A DNA stretch of 43,803 nt from Halocafeteria seosinensis (Eukaryota > Sar > Bigyra > Bicosoecida). The stretch is taken from NCBI GenBank assembly GCA_001687465.1, contig LVLI01000710.1:1-43803 (forward strand), read 5' to 3'. Numbering within the stretch: position 1 is the first letter of the stretch; each line of letters begins with the position of its first letter. Positions 29,898-42,777 of this stretch are shown here, in pieces. A program made the position numbers and the translations under genes. Under the pieces are notes generated by a model. The model saw only the letters and a list, made by a program, of their open reading frames with translations, was not told the DNA's origin and did no database searches.

Positions 29898-30573
29898 CAT
29901 TTACCATATAACGTCGTTTGGCCTTACTGATGACGTGAAATATACATAATCGGTGTGCTAATGTCCAATAATATAACGATTGACATCAGCGGAAGCTCGA
30001 GTAGCTTCAGCGAAACCCAGTCAGCCCTCAAAATGCGAGGCTCGTTTTGGTCCTTAATCCTCTTTCATACTGTACTCCTCATAACTTGAATAGTCACTAA
30101 AGACTTACAGATCTGGTAACAGAAGATGCATGCATCATTTCCCTTACGAAAAGACTATATTCTAACATACGGAGCAGTAAAACTACCAAGTATGAGCATA
30201 CTATGAGGTCATGGAGACTAGCCTATCGGACCACCGAATACTTGAATATACTTGTGAAATCAAACATACTTCCAACTATGAACTGGATGAGGTATCTCTT
30301 AACGGCTGCGGAAATTTCGACTTCACAGAGCCTTATATCCATATACAGCGCCCATAGTTCGCTGAAAGCGGTATATTTACTCAGCTCTACCAAGTGTTGA
30401 CATATTGCTATTTGACTCATCACTTGAGATAGAGTGGAAGAGCTTGAATAGTCCAAGAGAGTAGGAAAAAGGACCACGCGCGTGGAGCTTTCTGACCCCT
30501 CCACTTCACAAGAAGTTTTCTTAGCCTTTGTGCTAAACGTATTCACTCTTTGGACTGAAAAGGTCGCCCGACG
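29898..30573. other. intergenic region upstream of the kinesin
   Basis: About 680 bp without a supported gene. It presumably holds the GH25-like 3' end and the kinesin promoter. Confidence 0.5.
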
Positions 30574-33500
30574 ATGGACTGTGTACAAGGCGAGGATAAT
30601 GTGCAGGTTGTCTGCCGCATCCGGCCTCTCAATGAGAACGAAAAAGCTGCCGCCACCACCGGTGAGGACACAGAATCACAGCAGCAGAGCAATACCACGC
30701 AATATGTGGGTTCCAAGCGGCGGCGCTCTAGTGTTAGCAGTGCTAGCGGGGCTAGTAGCACTGCTACCTCGAATGCTCTCGTCCCTGGCTCGTCGTCCTC
30801 CAACAAGAAGACAATGGCCGACCTGAAAGTTGAACCGGATGGGCAATCGGTCACTTTAGGCAAACATAAATTCACGTTCGATCACACCCTAGGGAATGAG
30901 ACTTCCCAAGAGCGAGTTTTTCAACTGGTATGTTGCGTTATTGACAGCGATGCTCTTGTTGGACAGAATTACTGAGCAATATAGGGTACTGACCACAGAT
31001 CGGGAAACCCCTTTCTAACGCTTGTCTTCACGGTTACAATGGGACAATATTCGCCTATGGCCAAACCGGCAGTGGAAAAACTTTCACTATCATGGGTACG
31101 TTTGATTTTCTAGCTGCTGGATGTATTGGTTATATGACGGACGGTTCTCAATGTACTCCATTCAGGTCGGGATAATGAAGAGGAAGATCAGCAACAACAA
31201 CGCAGAGCCAGTGTAGCATCAGCCGCTTCCAAAAGCTCTCAGGGCTCTAACGTTTCAGCTTCGCCTCTTTCGTCCCAGATGGAGCGAGAATCGCGCCCAT
31301 CTACTGGAGCGGAAGAGAGTGTAGAAGCTGGAACGGGTCATGAGGGAGATAAACCAACATCGTCTGACTCTGGACTACTCCCAAGAGTGCTGAATTACAT
31401 TTTCTCTCAAATTAACCGAAAGAATTCAACTGTACGTTTCCAGATCAATTTTTTGTTTGCACTTTGACTGTTTCGAATTTACTATATTGGCCGGTTTAGC
31501 AGAATGAAGGACCTACAACAGTTACGTACAATTGCCGCTGTTCATTTCTGGAGATTTACAACGAAAGGATCTTTGACCTTCTGAACACCTCATCAAGTGA
31601 TTTATGTAAGTTAGCAAAAAGCGATAGTAAATCTTTACCTGGTAAAGCCACTACTGTTTTCAAAATACCCGCAGCAATTCGAGAAGATAGCAAGAATGGC
31701 GTATATGTTCAAGACCTAAAACAAATGAGTGTGTCGACCGCTGAGGAGGCTCTTGAGGTAATGAATCAAGGAGCAAAAAATCGGCATATTGCTTCAACAA
31801 ACATGAATAGGGAAAGTTCAAGGTCCCACAGTTTGTTCTCCCTAATGCTTGAGGTGAAGGTGAGAGATGCTCCTGAATATAGTATAGTCTCATCCCTCAA
31901 AGTTTACCTTTTCCTGTGTTTGGCTCCAGGAATCCACTAAGGGTCTGACGAAAACTAAGTACGCAAGATTTAACCTCATTGATTTAGCCGGGAGCGAGAG
32001 GCAAAAGAGCACAAACGCAAGTGGGTTGAGGCTAAAGGAGGCAACAAATATCAACAAGTCCCTTTCCGCGTTAGGAAATGTCATCTCGTCCTTGGTGGAA
32101 AACAACAAAGGAAAGCGTCGGCACATCGCTTACAGAGACTCTAAATTAACGTTCCTCCTCAAAGATTCTCTTGGTGGGAATAGCCGAACGTTTATGATCG
32201 CCACCTTGTCTCCATCCATCGACAGCCGAAGTGAAAGTCTTTCGACGCTGAAGTTCGCTGCAAGAGTCAAACTAGTCAGAAATGATGCCCGAATCAACGA
32301 GGCTACATCGGGATCTGTTGTTCAACTGCAAGGCGAACTGAAGAGACTGAAGGCGAGACTCCAAGAACGGGAAGCGGAAATTTCACGACTCCAGGTACGT
32401 CCACCTCCAGCTCCAAATGCACCTTCGAAGGGTACTATTGAGACAATCGAAAGGGAAACGACTACAATGCTAAATGAGTTCAACCTAAACAAAACAAATC
32501 TCATAGAAGGTATCATTAAAAAACTAACGGAGCTAAACGTGGACGAAGACCTACGAGATACCGCTGAGACCAAATTGTACGAGATCGGAACAACTGTTGA
32601 TCACATTGGATTCCTCCGCACTGATAAGGAAGCATGGGTAATCCAAACTTTATCGTCTGTTGCTCCAAGTTTGGCAAGTGTTTTTAAGAGTATGCACGGT
32701 AGACTTAATACTTTACAGGCAATCATATGTGGTTTAGTCCTCTACTTGTATTCCGTGATGAACGAAAAGGATGTTGACTACTTCTCTGATGTTTCCATGG
32801 AGAAACTAGGGAATGTGCATCTTCCGCTCATCTTTGGTCGCGAACTCTTGCACGCATACGGACAGTATCATAGTGGAAATGTCGAGACGAATGAAACGTC
32901 CCAAAATCTCGTTATGGGTGCAACTGAGAGGATTGAAAAGTTGGAGCGAAATGCAAAGCAGCATGAAAGCGAAAAAAGTAAACTTCGTGAGCTGCTCTCA
33001 GAAGAGCAATCCAAGAACGAGAGCTTAAAAAGTGAACTCCAAGACCTGGAAGAGCAAGCAGCCAATTGGCAAGAGAAAGCTCGCGAGCAAGAAAGCAAGT
33101 GCTCTGAGTTGGAGAATAAGAATCATAATATTAGCGTGGAGAAGGACAACGCATACCGGGAAAAGAATAGCGCCAAATTTGAATTGGCCAATCTTGAGTC
33201 TGACGTAGACGGCCTGGAAAAGGACTGCTCCGATCTGCGGGAAAAGAATCAGCAACTGCAACATGAATTGGATGAGCGCACTAAAGAACTTAAGGATACT
33301 GAGAAAGACAAGGTTTCCAAGATCTCCGAGTTGGAATCGAAAGTCAACACTTTGGAGGGCGATTTAGCGGCGAAGAATGAGAACTACAACCAGATTGTAA
33401 AAGAAAAGGAAGATCTTCAAGAACAAATCGCTACCCTCCAAAATGAAAGTGACAAGGAAAGCCGTCAACGACAAGAGTTGTCTTCCAAGCTGGAGGCCTA

Positions 33501-36500
33501 CTCAGCCGACGTCTTAAAAGCGCAAGATATTGTCAGGGCTGCTGACACCTCTCAGGAGAGCCAGTTTCAGGTATTTTCAGAAAAAGTGGATGATTCGCTC
33601 AAAACGCTCGAAGGCCGAATTCACACAGCAATGAGTCAGTTGCAGGCTAAGGAAAAAAGTATATCGTCCCTGAATCACGCATTGACTGAAAAAAACGAAC
33701 GCATTGATTCCTTGACAACCGAGAGATCACAGTTGGAAGAAAGAGTACAGCAGCTACAAGAGATATCGGATCGAAACGCTAGAGAGCTGAGTCAAAAATC
33801 CGAAAACTCATCTGAACTTCAGAAACAATTTGATGAATTAAACGAGAGATATGAGGAAGTCTCTTCGAATCTCGCTGCGGAGCAACAACGGAACAAGTCT
33901 CTTGAAGTGTCCCTAGAAGAGGCCCGGAAGCAAGCAGATAGTGCCGTAGAAAAGATCCGTTCTCTTGAAGATGCTAGTAACCAGAAAGAAGAGGAGTTGA
34001 ACGCTTCGAAAGCAAAGATTGATCATCTCTCGCAGTCTGTGGACAAGTTGGAGCGGGAGTTGAAAGAAAAGCAGGATGAGCTGGAAGCCACTGAAAGTGG
34101 ATCAAGCGAGAAAGACCTCAAAGTACGGAATCTCGAAGAAGAGTTGGAGGATGCAAAGAATAGGACATCTGAGACAGAAAATGAGCTGAAAAACATGCAA
34201 GATGCCCTTGAAGAGAAAAAGAGTAAAATTCAAGACTTAGAACAGGAGGTAGAGGAAAAGTGTCAAGAGATATCTTCTCGGCAGGAGACCGTTGGTGAAC
34301 TAGAAGGACGGATATCTACTCTGGAAACTGAGAAAAGCAAATTGCAGGAGAATATTGATAATCTCAACGAACAACTAGAAGAAAAGACGTGGAAGGTTGA
34401 GGAGTTTCAAAATGAGTTTTCACAGATCCGTACAGAGCTAGACGAATCCCAGCGAAGAACTAAAGACCTAGAGGAGAAAAATACGATTAATACTGAGAAG
34501 CTCACAGAGTTAAAGAAGTCGCTGGAGGAGAGTGAACAAGCTCTGGAAGAGACCCGTTCTTCAAAAAAGACAGCTGAACAGGACGCTATGGAACAAAAGG
34601 AGAAAATTGCTTTGCTCGAACAACAACGAGACGAAACGACGAATCGTTTAAAGGAAGTGCAGGGTATAAGTGAAGAAAAGAAGCAAGAACTTGAAGCACT
34701 GCAATCGTCGCTGCAACAGTCACAGAGTGAACACTCCAGAGCCGTTGAAGGACTAAGAGAAGAAAAACAAAGCCTCGAGGAGCAGTTGAACTCTCTAGAA
34801 CAATCGCAAGCGGAACTGCAAGAATCCTTAAAGGATAAAGACGAGAAAATCAGTTCTCTTGAATCTTCGTTATCGAAAGTCCAGGAAGAGTCCAAGAAGA
34901 AGGATGAAATGTATGGAAGAGAGAAGTCGGATCTGGAGGCAAAAGTTTATGAAAGAGATCAGCATATCGATGGTCTTAGCAAGTCATTCGAAGAGAAGCA
35001 GAAAATGTTCCAAGAAGCTTACAACACATGGGAAAACCAGAAAAACGAACTGGAGAACCAAGTGGCTTCACTTCATAAGGAAATCCAACAGTATGAGCAG
35101 CAGTTACAGGAAGAGCGTTCTCGACAGAAGGAACGTGAACAAAATTTTCAGAACCAGATAGAGAGCATTACTTCGGAGCTTAATATCGCAAATTGCCAAC
35201 TGCAAGAGGCGCGATCTGTTCGAGAAGGGTTAGAGAAGCAAGTCGAAGAAGTTAAACACGAAAATTCCTCACTTTCCGAGAAGCTTAGCTCCGTAGTAAC
35301 TTACAATGAACGGTCTTCCTTGGAACGCGAGGAATACCATGGTAAATTACAGGTCTTAGAAGAACAATACGAATCACAACTCAGAGACATGGAAGAGACA
35401 AAGCAGAATCTGGACATAGCTCATGTGGAGATTGATAGGCTTCGGGAACGAACAAGGATCTTCGAACTAGTTTCCAATGCCATGAAAAACGGAAGCAATG
35501 ATTCAGACTTCCAAAGCGAACAGCTTAATGATAGTGTAGCTAACGAACTGTGGGAGTGCATCCAAAAACAAGAAGAAAAATTGCAGAATGCTCGAGATAC
35601 CATAGAGCAACTTAACAATGATAACGTCAATGCCTTCCGAGAGCAGGACGAAATTAAGGAAGAATATGAACGACAGTGCGAAGAGCTGAAGCAGTTCCGT
35701 TGCGAAGAGAAGGAGGCCCATGATGCAACAAAAGCAGAACTGGCGGAAACCAAGAACCAAAATTACGAGCTGCAGCAACAACTGGACGAACTCAAGAGTT
35801 CAGAAACTCAGCTGAAATCTGAGTTAAATGCAAAAGCAAAAACTGCTGATCAGTTGGAGACAAAGGATAAACGTTATGACGGCCTCGTTCAGCATTTGGA
35901 AAAGAAAAACATGCAGAAAGCTAACGAGATTAACTCGCTGAAGAAAGAATTAGCCAATGTAAAATCCGCTCTGGAGGATGCCGAACATCGTTTAAGCTCA
36001 GAACAAGCGCAAAATAACACCACGGGGAAACCTGCTTCTGACCAAAGTCAGTACGAAAACAACGCCGCAATGTTTACAGGTTTGCTCGAGGAAATCAGCG
36101 AATATGTTAGTACCTTGGAAGACGAGTTCAAATTACTGAAAACCCCTTTACAAATGAAGCAACGTGTAAAATTGATAGCTGACCTCAAAAAGGAGAATGC
36201 CAGGTTGTCTCAGAAATTGAGCAACTACGATGTAGACACACACACAGCAGCTACACCAGATAAATCTTCTGGTGTCGCAGAAAATTTACCCTGCTGCGAT
36301 GGGCTCAAGGATATAATTACAAAGGCAGAGAAATGGCTAGATAAAAACGATACCGTTGAAATGAGCAGCGACTCCCTTGCAATCCTCGGTAGTGTCCTAC
36401 AGCAAGCAGCACCGAAGACTAAGAACATGCTAGATGCTATATCCAACAGTGGAGAGATTAAAGGGCAGTATTGTAAGCAACTCAGTCAGTACTTGGCTTC

Positions 36501-36828
36501 ACGTACTACAACGGACACAACATCTAGCGACCGAGCAACTTGTAGTCAATGTTCAGATGCCCGGATAGTGCTCCATTTGTTGACAAATAGCCACCAATCT
36601 TCGGATGACTCACACTCCAATGACCAAGAGCATGATACCGCCGCTAAACCAAAAAGTAGGAAACGCAGTGCAACGACATCTTTGTCCTCGTCGAGTAAGG
36701 TATCCAAAGGGCGCAGCCGAAGTTCTCTCTTGTCCCCACAATCACAGAATAAGGAAAATCATTGCGAGGATTCCCACATGGCTTCAAGCGACAATACCGG
36801 CAAGGACGTCCCAGACGTGGGACTATAG
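30574..36828 (+). CDS. kinesin-12-like motor protein with long coiled coil
   Basis: Six exons (30574-30927, 30999-31095, 31166-31431, 31503-31605, 31675-31859, 31930-36828) encode 1967 residues. The motor domain is N-terminal: [14 protein letters not shown] at the start, P-loop GQTGSGKT (139-146), switch [10 protein letters not shown] (about 315-324), switch [11 protein letters not shown] (about 350-358), and [20 protein letters not shown]. The region after switch II and the neck ([14 protein letters not shown]) matches kinesin-12 (KIF15/PAKRP), which works in spindle or division-plane microtubules. Two low-complexity inserts lie in the motor: about 50 residues after RIRPLNENE and about 70 after FTIMG. 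A heptad-rich coiled coil spans about 460-1765. The Ser/Lys/Arg-rich tail is about 1870-1967. All five introns are in the motor and are 69-71 nt; the last exon is 4.9 kb. Plus-end-directed movement is inferred from the N-terminal motor. Confidence 0.92.
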
Positions 36829-36931
36829 GACATAGAAAGACTCAGTAAAATAACACCAAGACTCCACGCAGCCGCATAGTGCTCGTTGACTCCACAAAGT
36901 ATTAGCAGTAGATTTCCCTTCTAACAAGGTT
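36829..36931. other. 103-bp convergent gap between kinesin and Sec16
   Basis: The two stop codons are only about 100 bp apart on opposite strands, so the transcripts' 3' ends must abut or overlap. Confidence 0.6.
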
Positions 36932-39900
36932 TCAGCAGAAGTCGTTAGCTGATTCCATTGCAGTTTCAGAGCCCACAGCAGCTTCAGAGCTCGCAGTAGG
37001 GCCTTGAAAGTTCGCAGCAGGAATATTTTGAGTCTGCTGCTGATTGAACCATGCCCAAAAGTGTTGTCCAATGACCTCATCGTTCATCTCACCATACTCA
37101 GATACGAACCACGCACGGAACCATTGCCATTGCGCAGCCAAATGGTCGCTATTCTCTTGACCACCTTGCGTTACAAATGCCGTGTCCTGAAAGTCGTTAG
37201 ACGATTCATCTGTTGCAGCTGCTGGATGAGAGGAACTGTCAATTTTCGCTGCAGCTGTGCTCCCTGAGGTCTCATGGTCATTGCAAATTTCACTGGTAGA
37301 TAATACCGAAGGTTGCGGTAAATCATTGCTTTTCTGTACTTCGTTTAACAGATCACTTGTAGCTGTAACGTTAGTGGCTGAAACTGAAGAATGGAGGGAT
37401 GATGAACACTGCTCCGAAGATATTCCACCAACGCCCTGAGATACCTGCGTCATAATTGAAGCCGTGGCGTCAGGACTTAATGGTGCTGCCTCACTGTTCG
37501 GAAAAACATTTGTACCCCCTTGAGTACCTTCCAAAGCATTAGTGTCAAGGGGAGCACTGGGAGTCACGTCAGTTGCGGATGTATTTTCAGCTCCGGAAGT
37601 AGAAGGCATGGCAAAACTGCCAAAATTGTGCGCTGGAGCTTTCCTTCGAGTTCTGCCTTTTGATCTGTTTCGCATCACTACTCCCCCGAAAACCGGGGGC
37701 TGGGCAGCAGGGTTCCCCGTACTTGCAGCTACGCCTGAGGGAGAGCTGGTCGTGCTCTGAGGGGTACCAGGAATAGCGGTTGGCGGAGGACCATTTGGAG
37801 TGTTGTCATCTTCGTCATTGTCCGCCCCAGGGATGACAAACCGACCCAGCTTCTCGTCATAGTATGGCTCGGGTGAATTAACCTCTAAACCTTTGGCTAC
37901 CGTTACACCCTTCGGACGGAACATCGACCGCACAGAACTCAGTAGGCCACTGCGGATCTTTGATAGGCCGGTGGAACTGTCTTCTTTTGTTGTTTCTCCT
38001 GTTGCTTTAGCGTCTGATTTGTCGCTTTCAGCCACAGGAGGAGCGGATTCTGGAGTGCTGCTTCCTTGGTCCTTTTCTTCCACGAGTGAGTTTGAGGATG
38101 CCGATCTTTCGTTGAGCACCCTACCAAGCAAATTCGAAAGCGGTTTCGCGACCCACTGCTGAACCGCTCCAGGGCCATTACTCGTTGAAGCCGCTCTTCC
38201 CAGCCGTTCTTTTAACTTTGCAAAAGTCGCTAATAAAGAGGGATGGTATTCTCCCGCACGAGAAGTCTTTTCGTCGATCACCACTCCTTGTTGAACAGTG
38301 GGGATTGAGGCCCCACTCACCCGAATGACTTCTTCTATTGAGCTCAAATAGTCGGCTGCTTTCTCCGTAAAACCTAGTTCTACCAGTTTATGCACGAAGA
38401 ACAATTTGTATGGTTGCAAAAAAGGGGCATAACCCTGCGAATTCTTCAGTATCTTTGAAAACTCCCATATTTCAGATAACATCCACGCTGCTGAGTCCTT
38501 CCTAATCGTTGATCCGAGCAGTCCGTAGTTAGATCCAATGAGAACTAGTCTGTGGAAGGATTGCTCATTCTCTTTCTGCAAAGGGATTCCAGCTAATAGG
38601 TAAAGCGCGTGCGCTGCAAGAACGCTGTTCCTTTCTCGCATAAGCATGTCTCCGAATGCCACTATCGTTTCTTGGAGGGCATGAGTCGGATAGTGCAACA
38701 ACGTAGAAATGTGTCTTGCCCAGCTATCTTTGATTTCTTCAATATTTCCTGCAGATTTATTCTGGTCCTCTAATAGAGCCTTTAAATTCTTCCCTTCCCC
38801 TACAGAGTTCAGGAGAAGCATGCTTAAAGGGGAGGAACGTGGAACATACTCAGAAGACATCCGTTCCACAACATACTTTTCCTTCTCCACACCAGAGTGC
38901 TTACTCAAGACGATTGCAAATCCCCATAACCCATTGTTTATTGCGGTGTCTACTGCCTGATCCATCTGTCCAGAGGCAACCATGTGATCAATAGACCGCA
39001 AGACTTCCGGAGAGGTCTGGTTGGAAACTCCTGAAAAAACAGGCTCTTGTCCTTGCAATTCCGGTTGTTGCAAACATGAACAAATGGTGTCCATAGGTCG
39101 TTGTTTCAGAGTTCTTCTGCATTCGCATGAAGGCACGTCACATGCATATGAAATACGAAGTAGAAAATACGATAGACGTACCGAGACGTATGATTCAAAC
39201 TTTTTGCTTCGATCAAGCTTCCGTCTTCTTTGATTATTTCTTTGAGCACACTACAAAGAAGTTTGGCCTCTGCTAGAAGAGAAACACTTTCAGGAACCAC
39301 TTGCTCTGCTTGCAAATATGCACTGAGTAGCGCTGGCGCCCTGTCCAAGAAGCGTTCAACTTGGGCCTTGGTTGCTTTACCACAGACTAGTGGCCCTGGA
39401 AACGCCTCCATAAGCTGAAGCAAAGGATCAGGCGTACATAAAGAACGTATCCGGTGAACGCGCACTCTACATTCAGAGACGATGGCCAAGCGACCCCCAA
39501 TTCCAAATGTTACCGGTAATCCTGGCCGTCCTGCACAATGAGGCGCAGTGTAATTCTGAGGAGCAATCTGCGAACGTTCCGCGTCCCTATGGCAAACAGG
39601 CATTTGAGTGGTTCCATTCCCAAGGGCTCCAGTAGGGGCTAGGAAAGAATGTTTCAGAATGGCAGAGTTGCCATACATGGAAGCGTGCATGGAATGAGCA
39701 TGATAATCCTCTGCAGAAGTTGTAATATGTCCCTGTTGCGAAACCAGAGAACTGCTCTCCTGGCGGGTTGTAGGAGAGTTCCATTGTATGCTTGCGCCCG
39801 TATCTACGACGTTTGGGCCGGTATGGTTCAATGATTCGGGGAATCTCGAGCGCGCCAATGAATCTCCCGTAGCCACACTGGTCACTTGCGGTTGCAACAT

Positions 39901-42034
39901 CATCGTGGCCGGAGTAGAGTGCTCCATGTTTGGGGAGCTGTGATGTGCAGTAGTGGCCCCGGTAAAGGTGGGATCTTCATGCCCTCTCATAGGCTGGCTA
40001 GAGTAACCAAATTGGGAGGTAGCAGTGCCCGCTGTAGAGAACGAGGGAGAGCAAAACCCTAGAGATGATGGTACCTTCGGTCTTCTATTGGTTTTTCTTG
40101 TAGAATGAACGGTCGATTGCAACGGAGAGGGCTCATGTGGCATTTGCTGGAGACTAGGATTGGCTTGACTGGCGCTCTTCTGTATTTGCTTTTGCCACTC
40201 AGAAACCTGACCTGCAGCGCGCTGCGATGCAATTGCATGAGCCGTTCGCTTCCTTGGCGCAGGCGCTCGCGCCGCGGGAGTAGTATCTTTCGTCTTCCTC
40301 TCTGCTTCTTTCTGTTTCTCCAATTCTTTCTTCTTACGATAGGCGTCTGGGTCGAAGCCAACACTACTTGGAGTTTCATTAGTAGTCGGAATTTCCTCCA
40401 CCGAACTCGTGGGGACATGAGCCAGTCCAAACGACGATTTGTCTCGGTTCGGACCTCTAGGGTCGTCGTTTGACATATTACCACCAAACGGTTCCTGTGG
40501 AACCTGAAAGCCGCTAACACCACCTCCGTGGTGGAACATGCTCACACCATGGGACCCGGTATCCACCCCATTCTGTTCCATCGATATTGGCTGTTCCGAT
40601 TGTCCAGAAAAAGGAGACTCGTGCTGACCCTCGTCTGCGAATGGCTCGTCAAGCGCCCCGTTCGAGGAACCGAAAAAGCTAGAGGCATCTCCACCCTCAT
40701 GGTGAGTTCCTCCAATCGCGTCCTTTTCTGCATTTCCGGACTCTTTTAAACAAGACTGTGATGTATCTGGCACTCCAGAGTCGAATATGGAAGATGCATC
40801 AGTATTTTCCGCCTTTTCATTTCGGAAGAACGAAGCAGGAGAAGTCCATTGGTTTTCAGATACTTTATGCTTCTGTTCGACTGAGTGGGTTTCAACGTTT
40901 TCCGACCTTTTCTCGACGCTATGACTCGTGCTGGATCGACGTTGAGCATCCTCAGGTGGCCTGTTCAAACCCTGAGAGCCCCCGCCTTTGGTTTGGCTGG
41001 AGTTTTGCCGCCTTCCGCCTACAGAGTCTTGCTGGGAATACAGCGACTGATTCACTATAGACTGTTCGGTCGAGAAAGAGTAACCAGAGTTATGATTGAG
41101 CAATAGCTCTGTGCGAGGAGAATGTAGTTCTTCCTCAACGCTAACATTTCTCAAGTTCCCTTGAGGCCCTGTAGTCAAGGACACAAGAAAGAGGATAACA
41201 TTAACGATCTCAAGAACTGCAACTGCCTTCTCAGGGAAGCACAAACTTACCTCTATCAGACTCAAAAGACAGAATCGAGCTTCTAGACGAGCGTCTACTG
41301 GAGTTGTCACCTCCAGCAAACGACTGCGATTCGCTACGTAAAACGTTGTTGGACCTCCCTGCCCTTCCAATGTTTTTGGACCTCCGATTTATTCTTCCCC
41401 TCGTTGGTGGCCCTTTGTGTACAAATGTTCGAGTCGCAGTACTACTGTTATGCGCTCCAAAGCTATTGGAGCGAGCAGTCGCTTGATTATCCAGAGTTCT
41501 TTGGGCAATTTCCTTTCTAAGTTCCGGTCTATCTGTTGATTCTATCCCAGTGTAAACTGAGGTGGTGTCATGTCCCCAATGATTATCATCATAGCCCTCC
41601 AGACCACAAGACTCCCCGGAGTGCTTGTGTTGATGATAACCTCCCCGTCCGGAGGAGCCTAGGGATGTCGATTCCTGCGTTCCACTGGAAGAGACCGGTC
41701 CATCAGCGGATGCAGTGTAGTCATGCCCATTCACCTGTGGGTTATCTCCGTTCTCAGGAGCGTCAACTGAATCAAACAAGGGGGGCACTTTATTGTCTTC
41801 CTTGGAAGAGTGCGCTTCACTACGGGGTTCCGGTTCGGGTTGCTCATTGAACACCTCCTCTGCTGCATCATTCCCTCCCAAATTTTCAACGGGGAACGAT
41901 TCACCCATGTCTGAGGCATCGTGTGTATCATTCAGAGGGTGCGTGTCGTCCTTATCGGCAGCACTGCCGCCTCCAAAGAAAAAAGCTGCCGCGGCTGGAG
42001 GAGGAGAGGGAGATCGGTCTCTTTCTTCCTCCAT
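36932..42034 (-). CDS. SEC16: Sec16, COPII coat assembly scaffold
   Basis: Three exons (41251-42034, 39182-41168, 36932-39116; introns 82 and 65 nt) encode 1651 residues. Sec16 marks ER exit sites and organises COPII vesicle formation. The first 800 residues are disordered and rich in Ser, Gly, Asn and charge, as in other Sec16 proteins. The conserved core begins with PVTFGIGGRLAIVSECRVRV (about 805) and continues through LLQLMEAFPGPL and the helical central domain: QAVDTAINNGLWGFAIVLSKH, SWARHISTLLHYPT, then VLAAHALYLLAGIPLQ near residue 1090. The core matches the family's ancestral coatomer element. The C-terminal third has RKAPAHNFGSFAMP followed by a low-complexity region, then a conserved-looking QWQWFRAWFVSEYG near the end. 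The first exon and upstream DNA are duplicated in inverted orientation at 42778-43803. Confidence 0.88.
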
Positions 42035-42458
42035 TACGTTGCTCTTTTATTGCTCGACAAGATACATACACTATCGGTATATGCCTGTTTGTCCACTCTT
42101 GGTGCATGAACACAGATTAACAACAATACAGCCCAATATGGCATACTATAGTACTCGACACTATAAAGCGCAACGACGTTGTATTTGGTTGTTTGCACAG
42201 TATACCCCATTATCATCATTCTATTCTATTCTACGTCCTACTACAGGCTATAGGTGTGCTCTCCACATGTGTCGGAGTCTGTGCCTACTGGTGCAATGCA
42301 ACCAAAGCCTGTTGGTAGGCCCTTGGGTGACAGCGCCACATATTTGTACAACATGACACGAACTTTAAAGCAGCCTTCATTCTGTGGGGAGGATCTTCTT
42401 CTAAAACAGACAGAAAAATTGGGAAATGATGGAACAAGTTGGAAGCTCCTGTGTGCGC
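41444..42458 (-). repeat. left arm of a ~1 kb inverted duplication
   Basis: This segment holds most of Sec16 exon 1, its 5' flank and part of a divergent ORF. Its reverse complement recurs at 42778-43803. The outer limit 41444 is only where the window ends in the other arm. Homology stops sharply at 42458 (GTGTGCGC, then different bases). Confidence 0.9.
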
Positions 42459-42592
42459 CAGTGACGGTGCGAAGTGCAGGACGTAATTCAACACGCAAAC
42501 CTCTCGAAGAAATCCTCCAAGTGTTTCCTCCATCGCGTGCTGACAACACAGTGTCGTTTACGGTATACTACCACCATATGGTTGTAATGTAG
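42296..42592 (+). CDS. hypothetical ORF divergent from Sec16
   Basis: ATG 42296 opens 98 codons to TAG 42590-42592. The frame is open a little upstream, to a TAG at 42251-42253, itself next to possible 3' splice sites, so this may be an internal or last exon. The product includes SATYLYNMTRTLKQP, DLLLKQTEKLGNDGTSWKLL and VTVRSAGRNSTRKPLEEIL. I recognise no family. The first half lies in the left duplication arm and the second half in the spacer. The copy in the right arm is interrupted by a stop, so this is the intact version. Confidence 0.35.
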   Translation: MQPKPVGRPLGDSATYLYNMTRTLKQPSFCGEDLLLKQTEKLGNDGTSWKLLCAPVTVRSAGRNSTRKPLEEILQVFPPSRADNTVSFTVYYHHMVVM

Positions 42593-42777
42593 CATCAACA
42601 TGGCTTCGACCAACACTTGAACGAAAAGTAGCGCAATGTCTTATGCTTTCCGTATTCACTTCACTTGGTATTCAATCCTACGCGGTAGATGTCTCCATAC
42701 CCACGGTATAAGCCAAAAACTGCGTGCACATCCATCCTCTTGTTCGATGCTGCTGCTGCTGTAAGAAGATCAGCTCA
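42459..42777. other. spacer between the inverted arms
   Basis: 319 bp with no counterpart in the arms. It contains the last part of the divergent hypothetical ORF and a short TGC run (TGCTGCTGCTG) near 42749. No transposon ends were recognised at either junction. Confidence 0.7.

Noticed and set aside
34407-34895. Long minus-strand ORFs (up to 162 codons) inside the kinesin coiled coil
   Set aside because: Glu/Lys/Gln codons on the plus strand read as Ser/Phe/Cys on the minus strand and avoid stops; the products are compositionally odd and have no motifs.
41793-42356. Forward ORF of 187 codons antisense to Sec16 exon 1
   Set aside because: Its first 80 codons are antisense to the Ser/Ala-rich Sec16 start and the rest is leader DNA; a similar antisense frame appears in the inverted copy simply because of the duplication.
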